38,711 nt of DNA from Sodaliphilus sp050873765 (GTDB taxonomy: Bacteria; Bacteroidota; Bacteroidia; Bacteroidales; Muribaculaceae), in assembly GCA_050873765.1 (NCBI GenBank), contig JBNMJK010000018.1:1-38711 (forward strand). The letters run 5' to 3'. The notes under the pieces are model-generated. The model had not been told where the DNA came from. It searched no databases and was given only the letters and a program-made list of their open reading frames with translations. Numbering within the stretch: position 1 is the first letter of the stretch; every line of letters begins with the position of its first letter. The translations under genes and the position numbers were made by a program. Below are positions 8,467 through 15,647 of the stretch, piece by piece.

Positions 8467-9774
8467 ATGAAAATCCCACAAATTATTGAAGACCACAAAC
8501 AATTGTTTGGCACATATTCTGCAATGGCACTCTCTAATATTCGTAATATCCTTGACCATATAGCCACTTTAGGCAGCATTGAAAATAACTTCAATCCTGA
8601 CAGCGACTCGTATTGGGATCATCCCACTGTGGCAGTGATAAAGCCTAATGGTCAAAATCATGATTCCGCTAAAGAGGCTTTTGTGATGGAGAAACTGTAC
8701 CGATATTTTCCATTTCTGCCAATTATAGCCGAAGAAAAGCGGAAAAATGATGCGGTGTGGGCTAAAAAACAATATGACTGGGCAAGTAAAAACAGGGATT
8801 TCAAGCGGCAGCAGGAAATGCTTGAGAGGCAAAAAAGAAGTTTGACAGTGACTGCCGAGTGCGTATATTATGTGCTGAAGATGGTGTTTAATGTGCTGAA
8901 AGCCTACCGCGACCATTGCGCCCACTATATGATTAACGACCCCAATTTCTTGGACGACAGTGTGTTTCTCAAGCAAAATGAACAGCCACTAAGCAAAATT
9001 CTGAATGCCTATTTTACTGTGGCACTCCGCGACAGTGCTAAAAAATACTCCTATTCAACCCAGAGCCTTGGCTTTATTCAAGATTTCAGATATAAAGCAG
9101 AGGGGAGGAAAAAAGTAATTGACACCTCATTCTTTTTGAGCATCGTGAGCAATGATGCCAACAATCCAAAGATTCATCACATTTCTGGCGTGGGAATGGC
9201 AATGCTCATCTGCATGTTTTTGGAAAAGAAATATGTGAATGTGTTTCTGCAGAAACTTCCTATTTATAGCTCCTACAAAAAGCAATCGGAAGAGGCTTGC
9301 ATTATTCGGAACACATTCGGTATTCACACCGCAAAACTGCCTAAAGACAGGATTGTGCCTGAGAAAACAGACTTTTCGATAGCGTTGGATATGCTCAATG
9401 AACTGAAACGCTGTCCGAAAGAACTGTTTGCCACACTCTCCTATCCCGACCAGAACGCATTTCGCATCGTGTCGTCGGATATGAACGATGTGCTTCAGGT
9501 GCGCCATACCGACCGCTTCGCCCAGCTTTCGCTTGGATATATCGACTTTCGCAACCTTTTTAAGGATATCCGCTTTCAGGTGAATATGGGGAAAATGCGC
9601 TATCTGAAGACAGCCGATAAGCATTGTATTGACGGAGTGTCGAGAGTGAGGGTGCTGGAGCGTAAGATCAACGCCTTTGGCCGCATTCATGAAGTGGAGA
9701 AAAAAGAAGGAATGAAGGATTTGAAATTGCCCACATTCATAGGAAAGTTGAGATCCGTGATTTTGAGCATGTAA
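8467..9774 (+). CDS. cas13b: Cas13b N-terminal fragment (HEPN-1 side)
   Basis: 435 codons to the stop at 9772-9774. The first ~427 residues are Cas13b-like; the last few (LRSVILSM) are out-of-frame read-through. It carries the RDHCAH HEPN motif at residues 148-153 and a family-like segment RVRVLERKINAFGRIHEVE near residue 400. By comparison with known Cas13b structures (from memory), the break falls near the end of the lid region, which handles the crRNA. A fragment with one HEPN motif should not form the two-HEPN active site alone. Gene composition is visibly more A-rich than purL or uvrA. Confidence 0.75.
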   Translation: MKIPQIIEDHKQLFGTYSAMALSNIRNILDHIATLGSIENNFNPDSDSYWDHPTVAVIKPNGQNHDSAKEAFVMEKLYRYFPFLPIIAEEKRKNDAVWAKKQYDWASKNRDFKRQQEMLERQKRSLTVTAECVYYVLKMVFNVLKAYRDHCAHYMINDPNFLDDSVFLKQNEQPLSKILNAYFTVALRDSAKKYSYSTQSLGFIQDFRYKAEGRKKVIDTSFFLSIVSNDANNPKIHHISGVGMAMLICMFLEKKYVNVFLQKLPIYSSYKKQSEEACIIRNTFGIHTAKLPKDRIVPEKTDFSIALDMLNELKRCPKELFATLSYPDQNAFRIVSSDMNDVLQVRHTDRFAQLSLGYIDFRNLFKDIRFQVNMGKMRYLKTADKHCIDGVSRVRVLERKINAFGRIHEVEKKEGMKDLKLPTFIGKLRSVILSM

Positions 9775-9857
9775 GGCGTGATGATGCCAATCCAGAAAGC
9801 TATCCATACATAGTTGACACCAACACTCGCTATATAATAGAGAACAACAAGATTGGT

Positions 9858-11825
9858 ATGCGCTTTGGTGATTACACTCCCGACCTTGTGAAATATGAAG
9901 ATGGAAGTTTTGGTGTATATAATGAGTTCCCTACATGCAGAATGAGCGTGTTAGAGCTTCCCGCTATGATGTTTCACATGATGCTATGTGGCAGTGAAGC
10001 AACCGAGGCGCTCATTAAGAGCGAGGTGGGCAAGTATCAAAAATTGTTTGAAGCAATGGCTCAAGGCAAACTGTCAAAGGCCAATATTGGTACGTACGGC
10101 ATAGCAATGGCTGATATTCCGCAGAAGGTGATTGACTGCGTGAATGAAAGAACTTCAGGCAAGAATGTGAACGACCAACTTGCGAAAATGGTGGACGATG
10201 CACTAACCGACACTGGCGAGAGAATTGAACGGCTGAAATCGGATAAACGCAGCGTGAACTCTGCCCAAAACAAAATGGGAAAACGAGGCTTCCGATCAAT
10301 CCAGCCTGGTAAACTTGCCGACTGGCTCGCCGCTGATATTGTGAAGCACCAGCCGTCGAAATACAGTGGCGACTCAGAGGAGTATGGCACCGACAGGCTG
10401 ACAGGCATGAATTATCGCGTGATGCAGAGTATGATTGCCACGTTTAATGGCGGTGACACGACAAGCCAGTCGCTTGACGAGCTGAAAGCGATGTTTGCCA
10501 AGGCGCAGCTGATACAAAACCGAGAAAAAGCGCATCCATTCCTTGCTAAGGCATTGAATAGAAACCCTCAAACCACTGTGGATTTGTATGAACAATATCT
10601 TGTGGCAAAGCGAGCTTATTATCAGCACCTGCGTGGCCAGCTTCAGAATGGCGAAAAAGTGACTTTACCTTACTTGAACCGCTGTCGTAATAAATGGGAG
10701 CACCGAAATGCGTCGTTCTATAAAAAGATGGGTGAAATCTACACATTAGATGTGCCTATCGAACTACCTCGCCAAATGTTTGATGACGCGATTAAAGCGG
10801 CTCTTAAAAAATTGCCATCGATGAGTGGGGTTGATTTTGAGCATAGCAATGTCACATTCTTGATAGGCGAATATCTGAAAAGGGAGCTAAAGGACGATTT
10901 CCAGCCGTTCTACGAATGGAAGCGTAACTACCGATTTACAGATATGATGATTTGTCAGGAAAACCGCGCCACAAGGGCATTGAGTTCGCAGTTTATACCG
11001 CTGATGCTGCGTGAGGAAATATGGGAAAAACGTGGCAAACTAAAAGAAGATTATAAAAAATGGGCTATAAGCCGCTTAGACAGGAACCCTGATACCCGAA
11101 GACTTTCTGAGGCAGAGAAGAACGACTTGCTGGATACCAGAATCGCGAAATGCCGTAACGAATATCAGAAAAATGAGAGGGCCATACGGCGATATAAAGT
11201 GCAGGACGTGGTGATGTTTATGATGGTGAAAGCCATGTTTGCGCAGTTGGGATCAGCTGCCGACAGCAAACAGTTCTCGCTTTCACTCATCATGCCAGAT
11301 GCCGAAAGAGGTATATTGTCGGAAGTGATGCCTATCGATTTCACTTTTAATATTGATGGTGAAAAGTACACGATTCACTCCAATGGCATGAAACTTAAGA
11401 ATTATGGCGACTTCTTCCGGCTCATTAATGACAAGCGTATGAAATCGCTGGCAAGAATCCTCACGAACCACACTATTGACAAGGATTTGCTCGACAAGGA
11501 ATTCTGCACCTATGACGACCGTAGGCCAGAGGCTATAGAAATCATTTTCCAATTAGAAAAAGCGGCTTATGCAAAATACCCGGAATTAAATGAGCGATTG
11601 CAGAATGAATACCGTTTTGATTTTAGTGATTTGCTTAATGTGCTGGAAGGCAATAATGATTTGGCATCAGGAGATGCCTACAAATTGAGCCAGATAAGAA
11701 ACGCATTCTGCCACAATGCATATCCACGGACATTAAATATCACCAGTAATATTCCTCAGGTGGCACAAGATATGATAAAAGTGCTTAAGGCTTCCGATCC
11801 ATTTGAAAACAACAAGCTCAAATAG
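9858..11825 (+). CDS. cas13b: Cas13b C-terminal fragment (HEPN-2 side)
   Basis: 655 residues if begun at the first ATG (9858). The frame is open back to 9693, and Cas13b-like sequence begins upstream at VEIRDFEHVRRDD (9747), so the ATG would drop ~37 conserved residues. It contains the segment CRMSVLELPAMMFHMMLCGS near its N-terminus and the HEPN motif RNAFCH at residues 614-619, 42 residues from the end. If translated separately, or by reinitiation after the stop at 9774, it could in principle pair with the N-terminal fragment; that is speculation. A strong terminator follows 42 bp after the stop. Confidence 0.75.
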   Translation: MRFGDYTPDLVKYEDGSFGVYNEFPTCRMSVLELPAMMFHMMLCGSEATEALIKSEVGKYQKLFEAMAQGKLSKANIGTYGIAMADIPQKVIDCVNERTSGKNVNDQLAKMVDDALTDTGERIERLKSDKRSVNSAQNKMGKRGFRSIQPGKLADWLAADIVKHQPSKYSGDSEEYGTDRLTGMNYRVMQSMIATFNGGDTTSQSLDELKAMFAKAQLIQNREKAHPFLAKALNRNPQTTVDLYEQYLVAKRAYYQHLRGQLQNGEKVTLPYLNRCRNKWEHRNASFYKKMGEIYTLDVPIELPRQMFDDAIKAALKKLPSMSGVDFEHSNVTFLIGEYLKRELKDDFQPFYEWKRNYRFTDMMICQENRATRALSSQFIPLMLREEIWEKRGKLKEDYKKWAISRLDRNPDTRRLSEAEKNDLLDTRIAKCRNEYQKNERAIRRYKVQDVVMFMMVKAMFAQLGSAADSKQFSLSLIMPDAERGILSEVMPIDFTFNIDGEKYTIHSNGMKLKNYGDFFRLINDKRMKSLARILTNHTIDKDLLDKEFCTYDDRRPEAIEIIFQLEKAAYAKYPELNERLQNEYRFDFSDLLNVLEGNNDLASGDAYKLSQIRNAFCHNAYPRTLNITSNIPQVAQDMIKVLKASDPFENNKLK

Positions 11826-11866
11826 CCACGATAAATACCATTTTCTTCTGGCATGAGATGCGTTAT

Positions 11867-11916
11867 CCCCCCAGTTCCTTCCCGTGCGTTTGTGCGGAGG
11901 AGTTGGGGGGGCTTTT
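11867..11916 (+). terminator. Rho-independent terminator after cas13b
   Basis: 15-bp stem including wobbles (11867-11881 / 11896-11910) starting with CCCCCC/GGGGGG, a 14-nt loop, then GCTTTT. Confidence 0.75.
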
Positions 11917-11947
11917 GGGCATGCCTCTATCTGCTAAATTTGCGTAT

Positions 11948-12002
11948 GGGCAATTTTGGGGGCGGTTTTGCGTTATTATTGGTGAGATTCATTAACTTTG
12001 CA
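11948..12002 (+). repeat. 55-bp direct repeat, copy 1
   Basis: Identical over 55 bp to 13701-13755. It starts GGGCAATTTTGGGGGCGG and ends ATTAACTTTGCA. It carries a promoter and stands directly before the ATPase gene. Confidence 0.95.
11967..12000 (+). promoter_or_regulatory. Promoter in direct-repeat copy 1 (ATPase pair)
   Basis: TTTG (11967-11970), 22 nt, TAACTTTG (11993-12000). The spacing is slightly long, the -7 box perfect. Confidence 0.65.
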
Positions 12003-12058
12003 AAAGAGTAGTTTATTTCGTGAAGTAAGGGGTGGCTACTTGTTTACAAATTATGACG

Positions 12059-13219
12059 ATGAAAAAGTTTCAAATATCTAATTTTGGCCCAATAAAGAAT
12101 CTTGATGTGGAACTTGGAGATTTAACGATTCTCTTAGGTCCGCAAGCAAGTGGAAAAACGCTGTTCTTGCAACTGGCGAAACTTGTAGTTGATTGCAATT
12201 ACATTGCTCAACAGTTGCAAAAATATAATTATGCAATAGATGGCAATCCCGACAAGATTCTTAATTACTACTTTGGCGACAGACTTTCTTCAATGTGGGG
12301 AAGTGATACTGCTGTGAAGGTTGATAATATGGTGTTTGAAAAGCGCTGTCTGCTCAACATGAAGAATGTGGAAACCAATGAGAAACTTTTCTATATTCCA
12401 GCCCAACGCATACTTTCGATTTCGGATGGCCGACCGAAAAATTTTATGGAATTCGACATCACCTCGCCATATGTGTTGCGAAATTTCAGCGAAACACTCA
12501 GGCTGTTTTTTCAGAATGACATTGAAGATGACAACGTGGTGTTTCCTTTGAAGAGGAGCAGCGATGAAGGACTTGAGCGTATGTTCAATGACACGATTTT
12601 TCATGGTGGAAAAGTGGTGATTGATGAACAAGCAGGCCAGAAGAAAATGCGAATGAGGGTGGGCGATACGAGTTTGCCTTTTATGACGTGGAGCGCTGGT
12701 CAAAAGGAGTTTATGCCCTTGTTGATGGCTTTTTATTGCCTGACAGAACATGCGACAAAAAGCGCCAATGGCAAGCGGTATGAATATGTGGTGGTGGAGG
12801 AACCCGAAATGGGGCTACACCCAAGAGCTATTCTGTCGGTGATTATGCAGATTCTGCAACTTGTCAAGATGGGCTATAAGGTAGTGGTGTCCACACATTC
12901 ACCTATGCTGTTGGAATTCGCTTGGACTTTTAAAATGCTTCAGCAGTTTCCGCAAGAAGTCAGGGAGCAGGCACTGTGTGAGCTTTTTGACGCTAATCGG
13001 AATAGCTATGTAGGTGAAATCATTAATGGCGTAGTAAATCGGGATTTGCGCACATACTACTTTTCACACGCTAAAGAGGGTGTGGTCACAGATGAAATTA
13101 GTGCTCTTGACGTGGCGAGTGAAAACACTGATGAGGCTGAGTGGGGTGGATTGTCGCAATTTGCGTCAAAAGCATCGGAAGTGGTTTCAAAATATATGGC
13201 TAAATATGGCGAAGACTGA
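12059..13219 (+). CDS. ABC/AAA-type ATPase (AAA_21, OLD/SMC-like head without nuclease domain)
   Basis: 386 residues from the ATG at 12059. That start gives the usual MKKFQISNFGPIKNLDVELGD N-terminus; ATG 12053 and GTG 12032 are in-frame alternatives. Walker A is GPQASGKT (27-34), the ABC-like signature WSAGQKE (211-217), Walker B VVVEEPEMGLHP with the acidic pair near residue 247, and the switch histidine is in STHSP (H280). No TOPRIM or other nuclease domain follows. ATPases of this shape drive many two-gene defence systems (Septu, PARIS and similar), sensing a trigger and releasing or activating a partner; that role here is inferred from type and context. It overlaps the next gene by 14 bp. 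Confidence 0.8.
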   Translation: MKKFQISNFGPIKNLDVELGDLTILLGPQASGKTLFLQLAKLVVDCNYIAQQLQKYNYAIDGNPDKILNYYFGDRLSSMWGSDTAVKVDNMVFEKRCLLNMKNVETNEKLFYIPAQRILSISDGRPKNFMEFDITSPYVLRNFSETLRLFFQNDIEDDNVVFPLKRSSDEGLERMFNDTIFHGGKVVIDEQAGQKKMRMRVGDTSLPFMTWSAGQKEFMPLLMAFYCLTEHATKSANGKRYEYVVVEEPEMGLHPRAILSVIMQILQLVKMGYKVVVSTHSPMLLEFAWTFKMLQQFPQEVREQALCELFDANRNSYVGEIINGVVNRDLRTYYFSHAKEGVVTDEISALDVASENTDEAEWGGLSQFASKASEVVSKYMAKYGED

Positions 13220-13661
13220 TTTTCAATTGGCCATAGAGCAGACCGCAGATGTGGCGGAGGCGTATGAATCTGGGCTCCGTGCTCTAAAAAAGGCGGAGGG
13301 AGGAAAAGTTGTAGTATCAGATGGAAAGAGATTGAATGGAAGTTTAAATATAGATGCTGCAGTGGCTCACCTTTATCCGAATGAAAATCGGTGGGATTAT
13401 GCAGTAGGGTATGATGAGAAGGTTTACTTTGTGGAAATCCATCCAGCTTTCACTGGCGAAGTGAACAGAATGATAGCAAAACTCAATTGGCTGAGATTAT
13501 GGTTGAAAACAAAAGCTCCAAAAATTGACGCTCTGCCCAAGGGAACTCCTGCTTTTCATTGGGTACAGTCTGGAAAAAGTGCTATTTTGCCTCAATCTCG
13601 TGAAGCTAAATTGCTTGCAAAATATGGTTTGAAACCTAAGCCTGCGTTGAGGCTGAAGTGA
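13206..13661 (+). CDS. Small protein of unknown function, partner of the ATPase
   Basis: 151 residues from the ATG at 13206, which lies inside the last codons of the ATPase gene (14-bp overlap). This implies translational coupling and joint function. I do not recognise the family with certainty. The central part reads WDYAVGYDEKVYFVEIHPAF (residues 63-82), then helical MIAKLNWLRLWLKT, and the C-terminus is basic (KPKPALRLK). An Asp64...Glu77-x-His79 arrangement on predicted strands recalls a divergent PD-(D/E)xK nuclease core with the lysine replaced, but this is a guess from pattern only. By position it could be the effector or the ATPase-controlled inhibitor of a toxin/defence pair. Confidence 0.7.
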   Translation: MAKTDFQLAIEQTADVAEAYESGLRALKKAEGGKVVVSDGKRLNGSLNIDAAVAHLYPNENRWDYAVGYDEKVYFVEIHPAFTGEVNRMIAKLNWLRLWLKTKAPKIDALPKGTPAFHWVQSGKSAILPQSREAKLLAKYGLKPKPALRLK

Positions 13662-13700
13662 TAAATCGCTCTATAACTGCTCCAGGGAAAGATTATGTGG

Positions 13701-13755
13701 GGGCAATTTTGGGGGCGGTTTTGCGTTATTATTGGTGAGATTCATTAACTTTGCA
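13701..13755 (+). repeat. 55-bp direct repeat, copy 2
   Basis: Identical to 11948-12002. The two copies enclose the ATPase/small-protein pair, a unit of about 1.7 kb. Confidence 0.95.
13720..13753 (+). promoter_or_regulatory. Promoter in direct-repeat copy 2 (T9SS protein gene)
   Basis: Same TTTG / 22 nt / TAACTTTG (13746-13753) as copy 1. The transcript would have a ~95-nt leader before the ATG at 13853. Confidence 0.6.
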
Positions 13756-13852
13756 CCGGGGAAAGCGGCTCTCTGTGATGATTCTGTGGGGCGGGCTTTC
13801 TTGGCGTGCGTACGGCACGCGCACGGTTGCTTTTAACTTTTTGCATGACACA

Positions 13853-15229
13853 ATGATGAGATATTTGCTTCTTACAATAATAGCGATTTTGGCTCCGCTC
13901 ACGGGGTGGACGCAAGTGACGGTGGTGGGCAGCACACATGATGTGTTCGACCTGGTGCCGGAAAAGAATACGGGCTTGAACCACGTGTTTGTGATCTACG
14001 ACACTCAGGGCGTGGGTATGCAGTATCGTGCATCTACCGATGAACCTGTGGTGTGGTATAGCTTTGGAAGCCAGGGCGGTGGCTATGCCGAGGAAGTGAC
14101 TGGAATCCAGACCGAGGGGCGCACCACTACGCTTGCGCAGGTCGGCCCAGGGCAAGGCTACATTATAGAGGAAGGCACCAAGCGCACCTATGTGTGGATT
14201 GTAAACTATGCCGACCATTATCTGCGCTTCAACAGTATTTCGGCTCTTGCGCCAGAGGAGTGCGGCACCGCCACGCTGAACATCGACGGTAAGGCCGATG
14301 ATATAGCGTATTTCACCATTACGGGTGTGAGAAGGACGCTGAGCCGTGAGATAAAATTGGCTTATCGCACGCTTGTGTGGGACGAGACGGCCGTGCAGTG
14401 GACACCGGTTGACACGACGGAAGTGCTGGCTTCCGTGAAGCCACAGATGGTGATTGCCGCTCCGCTGTGCAACACCACATTCCACATCAGTGGCGACCGC
14501 TTTCTCCAGTTCTGGAACGAGGGGGTGGAGATGGAGAGTGATACCTACACCACCACTGCCGTGGATGTGCGTACGACGGCTGTGAAGCAAAAAGGCACGG
14601 ACAGCAGCGGCAGCAGCGGTGACGACGACGACACCTCTGCCGATGGCAGCACCAGCAGCGATGATGGTGATGAACTGGGCGGATCGGCGCCTGCCACGGT
14701 CACATTTAGGGCGTATTGCACCGATGCCGTGGACCACAAAGAGTGGCAGAAGGCAATGGATGCCGAATTTCAAAACATAGAGGCCCGCTTCAACGATGAG
14801 GAAGTGGAACAGACGTTCACCACCACAGGCACCTCCTACTGGCGGTTTGTGGGCACGAATTTGCAGAGTGGCTGTGAGGCGTATGGCCCGACCTACACGG
14901 TGCATATCGGCGAGAGCGAATTGGTGTGCCCCAATGTGTTCTCACCAGGATCGACTGAGGGCGTGGGTGATGTGTGGAAAGTGAAATACAAGTCGCTTGT
15001 GGAGTTTCATTGCACCATTTTCAATACCTGGGGCAACAAGATTTGTGAGTTTACCAACCCGGAAGAAGGGTGGGACGGCAAGTATCATGGCAAACTGGTG
15101 CCAACGGGAGTGTATTATTACGTGATTCAAGCTCGTGGTGCCGACGACAAGGTGTATAAGCTCAGCGGCGACATCAATATCCTGCGCTACCGCAAGAACA
15201 CCACAGGAGGCAGCACTATTGTGGAATAG
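13853..15229 (+). CDS. Secreted protein with T9SS type B (gliding-motility-type) C-terminal sorting domain
   Basis: 458 residues from ATG 13853 (MMRYLLLTIIAILAPLTGWTQ), which gives a clean signal peptide; a TTG far upstream would add an unlikely non-hydrophobic leader. The middle (residues ~20-240) is beta-rich and unrecognised. A low-complexity Ser/Asp/Gly linker follows at ~243-278. The last ~90 residues contain CPNVFSPGSTEGVGDVWKV, IFNTWGNKICEF, GWDGKYHGKLVPTGVYYYVI and SGDINILR, the pattern of the CHU_C/gliding-associated domain that directs export through the type IX system. It is probably an exported surface or extracellular protein. A perfect terminator hairpin follows. Confidence 0.85.
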   Translation: MMRYLLLTIIAILAPLTGWTQVTVVGSTHDVFDLVPEKNTGLNHVFVIYDTQGVGMQYRASTDEPVVWYSFGSQGGGYAEEVTGIQTEGRTTTLAQVGPGQGYIIEEGTKRTYVWIVNYADHYLRFNSISALAPEECGTATLNIDGKADDIAYFTITGVRRTLSREIKLAYRTLVWDETAVQWTPVDTTEVLASVKPQMVIAAPLCNTTFHISGDRFLQFWNEGVEMESDTYTTTAVDVRTTAVKQKGTDSSGSSGDDDDTSADGSTSSDDGDELGGSAPATVTFRAYCTDAVDHKEWQKAMDAEFQNIEARFNDEEVEQTFTTTGTSYWRFVGTNLQSGCEAYGPTYTVHIGESELVCPNVFSPGSTEGVGDVWKVKYKSLVEFHCTIFNTWGNKICEFTNPEEGWDGKYHGKLVPTGVYYYVIQARGADDKVYKLSGDINILRYRKNTTGGSTIVE

Positions 15230-15255
15230 AGGCGAAAGGGAATAAAGAATATAAC

Positions 15256-15293
15256 AAGGCTGCGCAGGCTGTTTTTATTGCCTGCGCAGCCTT
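15256..15293 (+). terminator. Rho-independent terminator after the T9SS protein gene
   Basis: Perfect 14-bp stem 15256-15269 / 15280-15293 (core GGCTGCGCAGGC), a 10-nt loop, then TTGTT. Confidence 0.85.
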
Positions 15294-15470
15294 TGTTCTG
15301 CCTCAATCGTATGAACTTCGCCACTCTAATCCTTGTATGTGCTTTATTTTGAGTGGAAAGTATTTTGTAGCGTGTGCAATTTTGCGGTGGACGTGCAATT
15401 TTGAGGCGGTCCAGATTTTTTTGGTGGGGATGTGTTTTGATATGGGTGCGATTTGTGGAGGTGATTTGGT

Positions 15471-15616
15471 GGTGGGTGTGAATTTGGAGTGAATGTGTTT
15501 TGTGGAGGGCATAATTTGGGGCGGACGCGGCATGCCGCATCCATACGTGATGCCCCCAACCTCTAACCTCTAACCTCTAACCTCTAACCTCTAATTTCTA
15601 ACCTCTAATCTCTGAT
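15471..15616 (-). repeat. Right boundary repeat (uninterrupted, inverted relative to 7524-7990)
   Basis: Read on the minus strand: eight 7-mers of form RTTAGAR/RTCAGAG (15616-15561), the 32-bp motif starting GTTGGGGGCATCACGTA (15560-15529), then a C/A-rich tail including CAAAACACATT and ending CCCACC (to 15471). It corresponds piece by piece to the left repeat but lacks the MITE-like insertion. The rest of 15294-15470 is G/T-rich and non-coding. Confidence 0.82.
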
Positions 15617-15633
15617 ATCCAATTTCTTTTTTG

Positions 15634-15641
15634 TAATTTTG
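15634..15641 (+). promoter_or_regulatory. uvrA -7 promoter box
   Basis: TAATTTTG lies only 6 bp before the uvrA ATG. No good TTTG is found at the -33 position. Confidence 0.5.
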
Positions 15642-15647
15642 CAGATT

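Larger units (their letters stand above)
8467..11825 (+). pseudogene. cas13b: cas13b, type VI-B RNA-guided RNase, interrupted by one frame change
   Basis: Two consecutive frames together encode a Cas13b-like protein of about 1,119 residues, a normal family length. The N-terminal HEPN motif is RDHCAH (R148-H153) and the C-terminal one RNAFCH (about R1078-H1083 of the joined protein). HEPN domains at opposite ends are the hallmark of Cas13b. The first frame reads ...LPTFIGK and then goes out of phase at 9744-9747 (GGAAAG); the second frame is open from 9693 and continues VEIRDFEHVRRDDANPESY, then PYIVDTNTRYIIENN. One extra A in the A-run, or a -1 slip on AAG, restores a single protein. All other conserved segments look intact, so the lesion may be recent, an error, or recoded. 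No csx27 or csx28 is adjacent. Confidence 0.85.

Noticed and set aside
11826..13661. csx27 or csx28 as a Cas13b accessory gene
   Set aside because: The downstream genes are an ATPase with full Walker/ABC motifs and a soluble 151-residue protein; neither resembles the accessory proteins.
15187..15559. Three overlapping minus-strand frames rich in His, Lys, Thr and Pro
   Set aside because: Products of the C/A-skewed non-coding repeat; no promoter or family resemblance.
15639..15647. TTG at 15639 as the uvrA start
   Set aside because: It overlaps the TAATTTTG promoter box; ATG 15648 gives the family-like N-terminus.
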